Positions 42,845-54,530 of a stretch of 64,000 nucleotides of DNA are shown here, piece after piece. The first letter of the stretch is position 1. The number at the start of each line of letters is the position of its first letter. Position numbers and translations under genes: made by a program. Source of the DNA: Simmondsia chinensis (Eukaryota > Streptophyta > Magnoliopsida > Caryophyllales > Simmondsiaceae); the NCBI GenBank assembly GCA_018398585.1, contig JAGTTD010000015.1, positions 2,361,001 to 2,425,000 on the forward strand, written 5' to 3'. The notes beneath the pieces are model-generated. The model did no database searches. It worked only from the letters and a program-made list of their open reading frames with translations, and was not told the origin of the DNA.

Positions 42845-45800
42845 ATGGCATAAGGTATTAAGACCAAGGTAGAGAAGTTCAATGGTCAGGGAAGCTTTAG
42901 CTTATGGCAAGTCCGTGTGAAAAGACTCCTGACTCAGAACGGCTTGAAGAAAGCACTGGAGGGGAAAGAAAAGAAACCTGAAACTATGACCAAGGCACAA
43001 TAGGAAGAGTTGGATGATAAGGCTCTCACAGCGATACAGATGTGTTTGGTTGATGATGTTCTATCAGAAGTTTTGGAGATAAAAACCGCAAAGGAGTTAT
43101 GGGAGAAATTGTTAGACATGTTTTGCCACAAGTCAGTCTCCAACAAACTTGCAGTGAAGCGTCGGTTGTTGACTTTCTATATGACAGAAGGTACATCTCT
43201 TAAAAGCCATCTTAGCGAATTTACCTCAATTATACAAGAATTAAAGGCATTAGATGATGTCCCTAAGAACGAGGATCAAGCTATGTTATTACTGTGTTCG
43301 CTCTCTAATTCGTATAAGGGCTTCGTAGAAAGCATGATATAAGGGGGTAGGCCGACCATTACTATTGATGAGGTGAAAAGAAACCTTGTGGGTAAAGAAC
43401 GTGTAGATAGGGAATTTTCTGACTCGGTAAATGACTCAAGTAGTGGTTTGCATGTGAGAGGTAGACCAGAACATAGGGGATCCAATGGTGGGAAAAAGTC
43501 TAGGTCTAAATCTAGACATAAGAACCTGTCGTGTTATTACTATCACAAGAAAGGACACATAAAGAAAGACTATTACAAGTACAAAAATAAATTGAAAGAG
43601 GGTAACAGGGGTGACCAGGGCAAAGATAAGTCCTCTGAGGCTAGTGTTGTAGAGGATGATAGTGAAGGGGAGTCTCTATTAGTTGCTGATTGTCAGTCCA
43701 AGCCCAAGGATAAGTGGGTCATGGATTCGGGTTGTTCATATCACGTTACTCCAAACAGAGACTAGTTCTCCATGTATAAGTCTATACAAGGTGGAGTTGA
43801 CTTGATGGGTAACGATGCTGCTTGTAAAGTAGTGGGGATTGGAACAGTCTGTGTGAGGATTTTTGATGGGGCTATTAGAACCTTGAGTAATGTACGTCAT
43901 GTCCCGGGGTTGAAAAGGAACTTGATTTCTCTAGGTACCCTTGAGTCTAGTGGGTACAAGTACGTGGCTGAAGGTGGAGTCATGCGGATCAGTAAGGGTG
44001 CTTTAATTGTGATGAAAGGAAATAGGGTTGGTACTTTGTATGAGCTTGCAGGTACAACCGTGACAGGTTCAGTTGCTGTTTCCACATCTGCTATGACAGA
44101 TGCAGAGATCACAAGATTGTGGCACATGAGAATGGGTCACATTAGTGATAAGGCATTCTCTGAGCTGAGTAAGAGGGGACTGCTTTGTGGTCAGTCAACA
44201 AGACTGATGGAATTCTGTGAGCACTGTGTGTATGGGAAGCAGAAGAGAGTCAGCTTCAAGTCAGCAGTGTATCAGACAAAGGGAACGTTAAATTACATAC
44301 ATTCTGATCTGTGGGGACCTTTCAAAGTGGCTTCTAAAGGTGGGTCCAAGTATCTTCTAACGTTTATTGATGATTACTCACGTAAAGTTTGGGTCTATTT
44401 TCTGAAGGGGAAAAATGAAGTGTATCATATCTTCAAGAAATGGAATATTCTGCTTGAAAAACAGACAGGGAAGCCGATCAAGAGGTTGAGGACTGATAAT
44501 GGTCTTGAGTTTGTTGAAGGTGACTTCACTAGATTTTGTAAAGATCAGGGTATAGTCAGACACAGGACATGTACAGGTCGACCTCAGCAAAATGGAGTGG
44601 CTGAAAGATTGAACAGGACGTTACTTTAAAAAGGCTCGATGTATGCTTTCAAATGCAGGTTTGAAAAGAAAATGGTGGGCAGAAGCAGTTAGCATGGCTT
44701 GCTATCTTGTGAATAAGACACCGCATTCTTCATTACAAATAAAGACACCTGAAGAGGTATGGTCTGGTTCTACTTCTGATTATTCTCAGATTAAAGTTTT
44801 TGGTTGTCCTGCATATGCATATGTTAATGATGGAAAGCTGGAGCCTAGAGCAAAGAAATGCATCTTTCTTGGTTATTCGTCAGGTGTGAAGGGATATAGA
44901 TTGTAGGATCCATGTGCTCAGAAGTTTCTGACTAGTAGAGATGTTACCTTTGATGAGTCTGCTCTACTTAATCCGCCACACACACCCTCCATTGACAATG
45001 ATACAATTCAAGTTGAGACACCTGATGTTACAGAGATACAGTCAAATCAGCAGGTTGTTCAGCTAGGGAGTTTTCCTGCACCTCAGGTACGGGTTTCTAA
45101 TGTTGTTACTGATAATGCAGAAACAGGTCAGCAGGTGGAGAATAATACTATAGCTGGTGGTAGACCGAGGCGTCAGATCAGGCCCCCTGAGAGATATGGA
45201 TATGAGGAGATGATTGCTTATGCCCTCACTGCTGCTGAGTCGTTAGATGACAGTGAGCTGACTTCTTATTCAGAGGTTGTATCGAGATCAAATCCTGAGA
45301 AGTGGCTCGTTGCTATGAATGAAGAGATGCAGTCTCTTCATAAGAATTAGACTTGGGAACTGGTGAAGCCTCCAACAGGGAAAAGACTGATTGGTTACAA
45401 ATGGATCTTCAAAAGAAAAGAGGGCAATTCTGGAGTTGAAGGTGCAAGATACAAGGCACGTTTGGTAGCTAAGGGCTACAGTTAGGTACAGGGTGTTGAT
45501 TTTCATGACATATTTTCTCCTGTAGTTAGACATACTTCGATTCGTGCATTATTGTCTTTGGTTGCTATGCATGACTTAGAACTTGAGCAATTGCATGTAA
45601 AGACTGCATTTTTGCATGGTGAACTAGAAGAGAGTATCTTTATGCATCAACCCGATGGTTTTGTTGTAGAAGGAAAAGAAGATCATGTATGTTTGCTTAA
45701 AAGGTCTTTATATGGTTTGAAGCAATCTCCTAGGCAGTGGTATAAGAGATTTGGTCAGTTCATGACAGGTCATGGATACATCAGGAGTAAGTACGACAGT

Positions 45801-46811
45801 TGTGTATACTTTAGAAAGACTGATTCAAGCTTTGTTTATTTGCTTTTGTACATTGATATGTTGATTGCAGCACGAGACATGAAAGATGTTGATGATTTGA
45901 AATCTATGCTGAAGAGTGAGTTTGAGATGAAAGATCTTGGAGCAGCTAAGAAGATATTAGGCATGGAGATTCGTAGGGATCGAGAAGCCGAAAAATTATA
46001 CTTATCTCAGGAGAAGTATATTGAGAAGGTGTTAGACAGGTTTCATATGAAGGATGCTAACCCAGTTAGCACGCCCTTAGCAGCTCACTTCAAACTCTCA
46101 GCATTATATTCGCCTCAGACTGAGGAGGATGTCAGGTACATGTCTCAGATTCCCTATTCTAGTGCAGTGGGCAGTATTATATATGTAATGGTTTGTACGC
46201 GTCCAGATATTGCTTTTGCAGTTAGCAGAGTTAGTAGGTACATGGCGAATCCAGGTAAAGAGCATTGGCATGCAGTAAAGTGGATTCTCAGATATCTTCG
46301 TGGAACTTCTGACTTGTGTTTGGAATATGGGAAAAGTAAATGTTGTTTGGTTGGGTATGTAGATTCTGATTATGGTGGAGACCTCGATAAGAGGAAGTCC
46401 ACATCGGGGTATGTGTTTTGTTTAGGTGACACAGCTATCAGTTGGAGAGCGTATCTATAGTCTGTTACAACATAGTCTACTACCGAGGCCGAGTATATGG
46501 CAGTGACAGAAGCATTCAAGGAAGCCGTCTGGTTGAGAGGTTTGATCAGTGAAATCAGTATCGAGCAAGGCACAGTTAGAGTCTACTGTGATAGTCAGTC
46601 CGCTATTCACCTAGCTAAAGATCAGATGTCACATCATGACAGAACGAAGCATATAGATGTAAAGCATCATATCATTAGAGATCTGATTGATAAGCGGAAG
46701 GTGGAGTTGAAGAAGATTGGGACTGAAGACAATCCGGCTGACATGTTCACTAAGGTTCTACCAGGGAGCAAGTTCGAGCATTGCTCGAATTTGGTGGGTC
46801 TTTCGGTTTGA
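42845..46811 (+). pseudogene. Copia gag-pol, broken by stops and one frameshift
   Basis: One frame runs from 42845 to about 44628, then shifts by one base and runs to the stop at 46811. In-frame stops occur near 42848, 43001, 43340, 43763, 44904, 45348, 45483, 46458 and 46470. Gag is followed by a zinc knuckle in which two cysteines read as tyrosine (CYYYHKKGHIKKDYY, about 43530). The protease motif is WVMDSGCSYH, the pre-integrase region LWHMRMGHIS and the integrase region HSDLWGPF..IDDYSR. The reverse transcriptase has LHVKTAFLHG where an aspartate is expected, and YIDMLIA where YVDD is usual. RNase H includes YVDSDYGGD and STTEAEYM. No functional enzyme can be made. Confidence 0.93.
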
Positions 46812-46899
46812 TGTATGTTTAGCCCCGGTTGAGGCGGCGTTTGTGGAGAAGGTGGAGTTGTTTTATTGTTGATGATAATTTTGAACCAAAGTGGAGATT

Positions 46900-47359
46900 T
46901 GTTAGGAAAATGTCTCAAAATTACTTGGTATTTAAAGAAGAGAAGCCGTGAGGAGACCGATCGATCGGGGTGGAGCTTGATCGATTGGGAAAGTTACGTA
47001 AAAGCGGGACGCTTCCAGTGAGCAAGCCGATCGATCGGGAAGCGTAATTATCCAGTGCCTACATATTCAAACGTAGGGTTACGTCAATCAGTATCCAATT
47101 CTAAAAGTGAGGTAATTTCCCTAGCGGCGTCGCCACAATACAAAATTGAGTGTGAGAGAGAAATATTGTAATTCTTCTTTTGATTCAATAATAAAAGCTC
47201 CAATCTTCGCCCGTGATTTTCTCCCCTTTCGATTGTAAAGGGGTTTCCATGTAAATCATTGTGTCGATTGTTTCATTTCTCTTTTAGTCCATTTATTTCT
47301 CGTTATTGTCGTGGTATTTGATTCGATTGCATACCAGGAGAATTGTTTATTTCCGCACA
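46900..47359 (+). repeat. Copia 3' LTR (460 bp)
   Basis: TGTTAGGAAAATGTC...TTTCCGCACA. Contains three GATCGATC-type motifs. Mostly transition differences from the 5' LTR. Confidence 0.94.
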
Positions 47360-47391
47360 CTTTCGGTTCCCATCTCCTAGGTCCCTCTTCT

Positions 47392-47801
47392 TAGGGGTGT
47401 AAATGAGCCAAGTCGGTTCATGAGCCTTAGTGAGCTGCCTCGTCATAAAGCTCGAAAAGCTTGGTTTGCTTTGAACTCGAGCCGAACCGAGCCGAGTGAA
47501 GCTCGAGCTTGTAGGATTGCGAGCCTAAACGAGGCTAAGAGCGTTTTTTTTAGAATATTATATTTATTTAAATATTGCCCAATGAAGCCATATTGGAGCC
47601 TAAATGAGCCGATCCCAGGCTTAAATAAGTCCAAACGAGTCTAAATTAAGCTTATATGAGCAGAAATATTGCAAGCCTAATTTGAAACTCACTGAGCTTA
47701 GATTGAGGCGAGCCCGAGCTTTTGACGAGCCTGGCTCAAGCCTGAACTTTCAAACCTCGGCGAGGGAGACTCAAGTTCAACTTAGCTCAAATACACCCCT
47801 A
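47392..47801. mobile_element. hAT-MITE (GAGCC-rich family) beside the Copia element
   Basis: TAGGGGTGTAAATGAGCC and GCTCAAATACACCCCTA are inverted ends. The interior is GAGCC/GGCTC iterations. The flanks (CCTCTTCT, CCCGTCTT) are only partly alike. Confidence 0.75.
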
Positions 47802-48540
47802 CCCGTCTTGGTTATTAGGTTGCTAGCTTCTTTGACCCACAATCGTCCATTTCTTTCTTCTATCCCCTAAAAATTCAACCGAGATTTGAGGCTAGATTTA
47901 CGGATCGGAGCCATTTGATGCGAAAGAATGTACTTGTGCGAGTGAAAATAAAGGAATGAGAATGACCCAATCATTTCTACTCCTCCGTTTGGTATATTGT
48001 AGAATGGAGATGAGAATGAGGTTGAAATAGTCATTCTAATGTTTGGCATGTACTAGTGGAAGTGGCTATAAATAAATTAGTTTATGAAAATACCACCTAA
48101 TAGGTTTTATTATAATGATGATAATAATAATAATAATAATTATTATTATTATTAGTGCTACTACTATTACTACTACTAAATGAGTTCAATAACATTAAAC
48201 GAGTTCGAGAAACGCCTTTAACAAACTTTTGGATAGTTGTTTGAACTCGATTTGATAAGATAATTGTATACTCTATATTTATCTCAACTCGATCCATTTG
48301 TCTAATCTAGACGAGTTAAGCACGGCATTAAGTCCATCTCATTATCATGCTTAGCTATTCGAGCTACTATTGAACCATCATCAATCAATTATCAAGCCAA
48401 TAAGAAGCCACTAACTAACCCTTGAAGATCTTATAATAAGAGTGTAATAAACCATATATGAACTTTAACTAGTCAACCTCCACTTTTCAAACTCGACTCA
48501 TTAAGTTTATGGAGCATACTTCCAAATTGAATAAATAAAA
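47802..48540. other. eIF3d upstream region
   Basis: No gene is visible. An AAT/ATT/ACT microsatellite lies at about 48117-48178. The block at 47960-48060 (GTTTGGTATATTGTAGAATG, GAATGAGGTTGAAATAG) may be a MITE scrap. Confidence 0.4.
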
Positions 48541-48546
48541 ATTTAT

Positions 48547-48682
48547 TGGGCCCAAAAGTAGAACAGGCCCAATATAAGCCCAAAGCCGGCCCAACTATTA
48601 CACCCAAACCCCCCCAATACAAAGCCAGCAGCTAGGGTTTTTCTCTCTCCACAATCTCCCCTTTCTCAAACCCTAACCCTAA
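48547..48682 (+). promoter_or_regulatory. eIF3d promoter: site II-like GGCCCA cluster and telo-boxes
   Basis: TGGGCCC (48547-48553) plus AGGCCCAA, AAGCCCAA and CGGCCCAA within about 50 bp form a site II-like cluster. AGGGTTT (48634-48640) and a double telo-box AAACCCTAACCCTAA (48668-48682) follow. Site II elements with telo-boxes are a known combination in promoters of plant translation and ribosomal genes. The ATG is at 48716 in a CTCTGCAGCAACAATGG context. Confidence 0.75.
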
Positions 48683-48715
48683 TCTTGCTCTCGTTCTCTC
48701 TCCTCTGCAGCAACA

Positions 48716-50428
48716 ATGGTGGGATTCGAAGTAGGCGCTGTGCCATTCAACCCAGACGGTTGGGGCCCCCCTGATTCCTCCTTCTCCGCCGCGGATAACC
48801 ACCTCTTCAACGCGCCTTTCGCCCCTTTTTCGCGCTCCGACAAGCTCGGCCGCATCGCCGATTGGACGCGCACCGTTAACAACCCTGGCGCGCGGCCCTC
48901 CTCTGCCTCGCGCAGCCCATTGGAGTCTGCTTTCGACTTCACCGGCGATGAATCCTTCGCCGCCGACGCAGACTCCACCTTTCGTCTTGTTGATGGGAAG
49001 CCCCCGCCGCGCCCTAAGTTTGGGCCGAAGTGGCGGTTTAACCAGCACCGGAACCAGAACCATTTGCCTCAGCGCCGTGACGAGGAGGTGGAAGCGCGCA
49101 AGCGCGAGGCGGAGAAGGAACGCGCGCGGCGTGATCGGTTGTATAATCTTAACCGCGCGGGTGGTAACGCGCAGAGGAGGGACGCGGCAGCGTTGAAGTC
49201 ATCTGTGGATATACAGCCGGAGTGGAATATGTTGGATCAGATCCCTTTCTCTACGTTCTCTAAGCTATCTTTCACTGTTCCTGAGCCGGAAGATCTTATC
49301 TTTTGTGGGGCGTTAGAGTTCTATGATCGTTCTTATGATCGTATAACGCCGAAGAATGAGCGTCGGCTTGAGAGGTTTAAGAATAGGAACTTCTTCAAGG
49401 TTACAACTACTGATGATCCTGTGATTCGCCGCCTTGCCAATGAAGATAAAGCTACAGTTTTTGCGACGGATGCTATTCTTGCTACTCTTATGTGTGCTCC
49501 GAGATCGGTTTATAGCTGGGATATTGTGATTCAGAAGGTGGGTAACAAGCTGTTTTTGGATAAGAGAGATGGTTCGCAGCTAGATTTGCTTTCGGTCCAC
49601 GAGACGTCGCAGGATGCATTGCAGGAGGCGAAGGATGATATCAACTCAGCTTATTCGTTGAGCGTGGAGGCGGCGTACATTAATCAGAATTTTTCTCAGC
49701 AGGTTTTGTCTAGGGATGGGAACAAGGTGGCTTTCGACGAGCCTAATCCTTTTGCCAATGAAGGGGAAGAGGTGGCTTCGGTTGCGTATAGGTACAGGAG
49801 GTGGAAGCTTGATGGGGATTCGTATCTTGTTGCTAGGTGTGAGTTGCAGAGTGTGCTTGATATTAATAATCAGAGGCAGTTCCTTACTCTTAATGCCTTG
49901 AACGAGTTTGATCCGAAGTATTCTGGGGATTGGAGGCAGAAGCTGGAGACTCAAAGAGGTGCGGTTTTGGCTACTGAGTTGAAGAACAATGCGAATAAGT
50001 TGGCGAAATGGACTGCTCAGGCCTTGTTGGCAAGCGCTGATATGATGAAGCTGGGTTACGTTTCAAGGGTTCATCCGAGGGATCATTTTAACCATGTGAT
50101 TCTGGGTGTTGTTGGGTATAAGCCGAGGGATTTTGCATCGCAGATTAATCTGAATATGGCGAATATGTGGGGCATTGTGAAGAGTATTGTGGACTTGTGT
50201 ATGAAGTTGAATGAGGGCAAGTATGTGCTTGTAAAGGACCCATCTAAGCCCCAAGTGAGAATTTATGAGGTTCCAATGGATGCTTTTGAGAATGATTATG
50301 TGGAGGAGCCGTTGCCTGAGGACGAGCAAGTTCAGCCACCTTCAGAGGAAGCTGCTAATACCATTTCTGCTGAGATTAGTGTTGCTGCTACTGATGTCGA
50401 GGACAAAGAGATTGATACCGTGCCTTAG
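48716..50428 (+). CDS. EIF3D: Eukaryotic translation initiation factor 3 subunit D (eIF3d)
   Basis: A single open frame of 570 codons ending TAG, the usual intronless plant layout. It encodes eIF3d (p66), a peripheral eIF3 subunit at the mRNA exit side of the 40S ribosome that also has a cap-binding fold. Visible hallmarks are the N-terminal VPFNPDGWGPP, the basic RPKFGPKWRFNQHRNQNH segment, a charged helix (EVEARKREAEKERARRDRL), EWNMLDQIPFSTFSKLSF at about residue 167, DIVIQKVGNKLFLDKRDGSQ, and RVHPRDHFNHVILGVVGYKP late in the cap-binding domain. An acidic tail closes the protein (EEPLPEDEQVQPPSEEA). Length matches plant eIF3d. The 5' third is GC-rich, unlike the surrounding AT-rich repeats. 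Upstream lie site II and telo-box motifs. The ATG chosen starts the conserved MVGFEVGAVPFN. Confidence 0.98.
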   Translation: MVGFEVGAVPFNPDGWGPPDSSFSAADNHLFNAPFAPFSRSDKLGRIADWTRTVNNPGARPSSASRSPLESAFDFTGDESFAADADSTFRLVDGKPPPRPKFGPKWRFNQHRNQNHLPQRRDEEVEARKREAEKERARRDRLYNLNRAGGNAQRRDAAALKSSVDIQPEWNMLDQIPFSTFSKLSFTVPEPEDLIFCGALEFYDRSYDRITPKNERRLERFKNRNFFKVTTTDDPVIRRLANEDKATVFATDAILATLMCAPRSVYSWDIVIQKVGNKLFLDKRDGSQLDLLSVHETSQDALQEAKDDINSAYSLSVEAAYINQNFSQQVLSRDGNKVAFDEPNPFANEGEEVASVAYRYRRWKLDGDSYLVARCELQSVLDINNQRQFLTLNALNEFDPKYSGDWRQKLETQRGAVLATELKNNANKLAKWTAQALLASADMMKLGYVSRVHPRDHFNHVILGVVGYKPRDFASQINLNMANMWGIVKSIVDLCMKLNEGKYVLVKDPSKPQVRIYEVPMDAFENDYVEEPLPEDEQVQPPSEEAANTISAEISVAATDVEDKEIDTVP

Positions 50429-52980
50429 AAAGGGGTATGGAATTTTCATCCTGTATTTTACTTTGATCTTATCATTTTTATGGCATCATGTCCCGTCATT
50501 GTATTAGTACCTGTCTCATGCGCGCCTTTCTGAATATGCGTGATTAAACTGTAGTTATGAATTATGACTTAGAATTATCTCTGCATGTTAAGAAACCAAG
50601 TGTGACAGTAGATCTGACATACAAGTTCACTCAGCTTAGTCCAATGGTATGCTTAGTATGTAGGGCAGGACATTGCACGGAGTGGAAGAAATGGAAATGG
50701 GAACCAGGGACCGGACACTCGTAGAAGCTTCTAAGGTTGGGAACATGGAGGGAGCACTTATATTACTTTATATTAGATATACAAGAAAAATTAGTGAAAT
50801 GTCATCAATTGAGCCATTAAAGCATAAATATCAAAACAAAGTTAATATTAAGTAATAACTAAGAAAATTAAGCACTCCAATGAATATGCTCAAGAAAATT
50901 GCTTCCAACATGTTTACACAATTCAGTCATTCTTTGAAAATCGAGTGATATAATTAACCAACAAACCCCCCAACAAGTTTCTTCTTATCAATGTTCGACT
51001 CGTGTTTCCGTCAAGTTTGAATTGTGCTGTTTGTAGACTTAGTTGTTATACCTATAATCTGATTGATGAGCATTGAAGTGTTTTCATTAAATTGTTGAGG
51101 CACTATGGATTGTGGTTTTGCATTATAAAAGATTCGTTGTTTTAGAGGGATATTGTGATGGCCATTAGGTATCTGATAGTGATAATGTTCATTCTACTGG
51201 TGGCTATATGTCTATGTTTGCTAATGATGTTGTGTCTTGAAAATTTTCTTAGAAACTTGCATTGCTACTATGGGGCAAGACAGAACGTTTTTCTTTTCCT
51301 ATTAAAGTCCTAGGGGATTCGTTGTAATTCCATTGATGATTACTTAGGTTCCCGAGATATGATTAGGTTTTGGATAGATTAGTTTGGTTGAGGATTGTCT
51401 TTTAGAGTACCAGTTCACTTATATATAAAGGTGAAAATTATGCCTGGTGAAGTGCAATGTGGTTATGAGTGATGACTGAAGGTTAGGCTGGTGTGAGCTT
51501 TTATTTCAATACAGGGTTACATGATGGGCCTTTTGATGCTGCAAAAGGGAAATAATGCTATTACCAAGTGGCAACCATGCTTTGCAATTGCCTTAAGAGT
51601 GCTCATAATACATCTCCCTGGTAGAATGCTTGTGGATTTAGGATTGGGTGGGTGGTTGTTGTTGAAGAATGCTTGTGGATTGATGGTTGAACCCTACTCT
51701 TTTTATAAACTGATTCTCAAATTTGGTTGTAAGTACGTTTAGGATTTTGGTCTACGTAATGCAGGGAAAGGCGTTTGGCTTTTATATGTGGAAGAAAGGC
51801 TTACTGAAATCTCTTTTGATTCAGCATTTGAACCTTCGACTTTGTGACAGATTACCATCCTTAGCATGGGACCGTGAAATTGTTGAAATCATTGGTTCAT
51901 ATTTTATATATTCCAAAAGTGGTAGTCATGCTTCGTCAATCACGCCTCACAAGAGTAATGGATATGCGGAAAGACAAAGAGAAGCTTCCAAGTGTAAACT
52001 GATTTTCAAAATGAGTTCTTAAGCTCATGAAAGAGAGATAATGATATGACTAATTGCCCTTCATCTGCTTAGTTCCAGAGTTATTGTCTGTCATCCGTTG
52101 CTGCTGTAAATACTCATGGGATTTGAGTGTGTTTGGAGTGGGATTTTGCCGTACTCTTGATTTATGCTGCCATGTTTGAGAATTAAATTAGTGTCAAAAG
52201 GTTTTCTAAGACCATCTACTTTATTAGTGGGACATTAGAGATCAATGTTTCGGCTGGGAATAGATTTCTAGTATACTATGAGTACCTAGGCTTCTTTTGA
52301 CTGATTTTTACTCTTCCATTAATACAAAATCAAGTTTACAGTTTGTAGAAGTAGTTTTCAAAAGTTATTTCAATGCTTTGATTTGGTTGGTAAATGGAAT
52401 GACTGCAGTTTGTAGAAAGAGTACCTGAACTCTAAATCCCTTAACGAATAGCCACCTTCACCTTTGTCTGTTGCGATGTTGAGCCTATCATATGTTGCTG
52501 GATTGACAACGTGGAAAACCAAATCCAAAAATTGACTCCCTTAAGAATTAATGGGGTACCGTTTAATTTTTCAAAAATAAACTAATAAACCTTACAATAA
52601 TGAAATGGGGTGCCACAGACTTAATTAAAAATAAACTAATAAACCTTAAAAAATGAAGGGAAAAAGTGTGGAGGATTTAGAAGGGGGGGGGGGGAACCCT
52701 AAAACTGTGATCTTCCCCCTATTGGTTAGTGGTGGGAGGGATTTGGAGCTAGAATGTGGGTAAGGATTAGAGTTGGGACTAGTTCAGGTTTGAATTTGGT
52801 TCGGGGCTTATAGAGTGTAGGTATGTTGAATCCGAATAGATATGGAAGTCTAATTCTAATCTAACTAGGAACTAAAGAAAATGCAAATTTTAAGAGTTAT
52901 AATCTTAACTTTATCGAAAACAAAGATGATAGTACATAATCAGAATTGAGTCTAAAATCAAATAAATCATAAAAGACAAA
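50429..52980. other. 3' flank of eIF3d, mostly unassigned
   Basis: The first few hundred bases are the presumed 3' UTR. A possible degenerate Copia RNase H trace (STGGYMSMFANDVVS, from about 51192) occurs. Other frames (51521-51742, 51723-52022) have no recognisable product. A 12-base G-run lies near 52684. Confidence 0.35.
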
Positions 52981-52986
52981 CTAGCA

Positions 52987-53025
52987 CCTAGAGAATGTAG
53001 AAGGTTTTCTTTTTACATTGGTTTT

Positions 53026-53056
<31 letters not shown>

Positions 53057-53172
53057 GTTGGTGTTTGGAATGCTGCTATTGGAATTGAACCTGGGTGGCC
53101 TCTGTGGCCCCCGACATTCTTCACCACTAGGCTAAGTATGTCAATGCTGGTCATCTGGAGAATGCGAAAGTT
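52987..53172 (-). mobile_element. tRNA-derived SINE with pol III boxes
   Basis: On the minus strand TAGCCTAGTGGTGAAG (A-box-like, about 53134-53119) is followed by GGTTCAATTCC (B-box-like, about 53092-53082), then AGCAGCATTCCAAACACC, a C-run and an A-run. Flanking TAGAGAATGTAGAAGGTT (about 52988) and TGGAGAATGCGAAAGTT (about 53156) look like a degenerate duplication. It is related to 57276-57381. Confidence 0.65.
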
Positions 53173-53488
53173 ACCAGTATCTTGAAACTCAGTCAAATAT
53201 TCTCATGAATCTCATATTTTACCTCTTCATTCTGGATCTCTTCTTATTTTTGTTGAAATGTTCATGGTTTTCAATGTTATTCTAATACTTACTGCCACAC
53301 TGGATCACTTTGTGTTTGTATGAAGTGTAGGGCAAAGTAGTAATTTGAGAAACATGAAACAAATTTTGAGGGACCCTTGATCTCACTCCTTCCAAATAGT
53401 ACAGGACTTTTATCTAATGTTCATTTTCGAGGATGGGGTTTTTCCCCTTTTTCTTTGCTCACTTTGTTGGTGTTTCGAGATGACTGTT

Positions 53489-53577
53489 AGGAACTTCACG
53501 ACAACTGATACATGCTTTGGTGCCAGCTATTAGGAACTTCACAACAACTGATACATTTTATGATACCAGTTGTTAGG
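53489..53577. repeat. Tandem repeat at an LTR-like boundary
   Basis: The unit TTAGGAACTTCACGACAACTG...TGCCAGCTA occurs about 2.3 times, the last part reading GATACCAGTTGTTAGG. Confidence 0.6.
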
Positions 53578-54010
53578 ACCACCTACTAAAGACCGAGCTA
53601 CAAATCGAAGTAGCAAAAGTAATAAAGGGGGTTGGGGGCATAATTTAGACATCGGAATTTATGTGGTTCAGCCAAAGCCTACATCCATGAAGGGGGAGCA
53701 CAATATTTCACCATAGAAATAGAGGGACTACAACAGAGTTTCTTGCTCACACTCTACCTTCCGCAATTTACACCACATTTTTCTTTTCTTTACCCTCTAC
53801 CTGATCATGGCACAGGAGGTCCTATTTATAGGCATCTACAATCGTATCCCCTAGGGAGCGCAAGAGTCACAAGCATTTGTAAGCCTCAATAATGCAGCCA
53901 TAAATCAACGGTTTTGGGAGACCATCAGTCTCTAATCTTCACAACGACGTCACCATTTAGCCTGATTTGCTTTGTGGATTAGTGAACTTTGTCATTCCAG
54001 TGCATTATCT
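53571..54010 (-). mobile_element. LTR-like sequence (solo LTR or small LTR element)
   Basis: The minus strand ends ...GGTGGTCCTAACA at 53571 and is followed by ACTGGTATCA, reminiscent of an LTR followed by a primer site. Interior TTATGTGGTTCAGCC and CTATTTATAGGC are common in plant LTRs. The far end is not defined. Confidence 0.45.
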
Positions 54011-54149
54011 GCACGTTCATTTCTCAAACATGCTTACAAAATCGAACTGTATCTGATGGTGATGTTCGTTTTAATGGCGTTTGAGATTTAGGATTAGGGA
54101 AATTTTGAATTTCAAATTTCATTGATGGACTGTTCTGTCATTGCTTGGA

Positions 54150-54530
54150 CACAGGTATATGCATATCATTTTGTATTTGTAATTTTTATTTTTTGAGAAA
54201 CTAAAATTAGGTTTTGAAATAGTTTTTTTGGGTTTTTGTTTTTAGATTCCACTCAAACTAGGAAAAACTAAAAGTAAGAAACCAAAAATAAAAAAGATAA
54301 ATTTCAACACTCAGTGCGTCAAAGAGGCTCCCGCTAATGCAGGATGTGAGAGGATAAGATATATGCAGCCTTACCCCTACAGGGTGAGGCTGCTTCCGGA
54401 GGTCCTCTAACCCTAAAAAGGAACCCTACTTGATCAAAAGAAAACATACTCGTCTAGTGCAAAATATGATTTTTAGTCTCATAAAACCAAAAATAATATC
54501 AACAAAAAAGAAGACCAAATATGCCTTTTG
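54150..54530. mobile_element. Palindromic MITE interrupted by a LINE/SINE 3' fragment
   Basis: TTTTTGAGAAACTAAAATTAG and AGGAAAAACTAAAAGTAAG belong to the GTTTGGTATCG palindromic family. At 54304-54415 the minus strand shows the shared LINE/SINE domain (AAGGCTGCATATATCTTATC, then GGGAGCCTCTTTGACGCACT) without a head. Confidence 0.55.

Larger units (their letters stand above)
42421..47359 (+). mobile_element. Complete but decayed Ty1/Copia retrotransposon
   Basis: 4.9 kb bounded by two LTRs (42421-42808 and 46900-47359) and by the identical 5-mer CTTTC at 42416-42420 and 47360-47364. The primer site TGGTATCAGAGTC is at 42812-42824, and a purine-rich tract (AAAGTGGAGATT) precedes the 3' LTR. 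Domain order gag, protease, integrase, reverse transcriptase, RNase H is the Copia order. The sequence resembles the Tnt1-94/Tork branch. LTRs differ at roughly twenty positions by eye plus one 72-bp gap. The coding region is broken, so it is non-autonomous. Confidence 0.95.

Noticed and set aside
48632..49063. 143-codon minus frame opposite eIF3d
   Set aside because: Arises from the GC-rich coding strand of eIF3d; no independent evidence.
51521..52022. Two short frames downstream of eIF3d
   Set aside because: No motif or splice model supports them; possibly decayed element sequence.
53085..53140. Genuine tRNA gene
   Set aside because: The A and B boxes are embedded in an A-tailed SINE. No cloverleaf or acceptor stem can be formed from the flanks.
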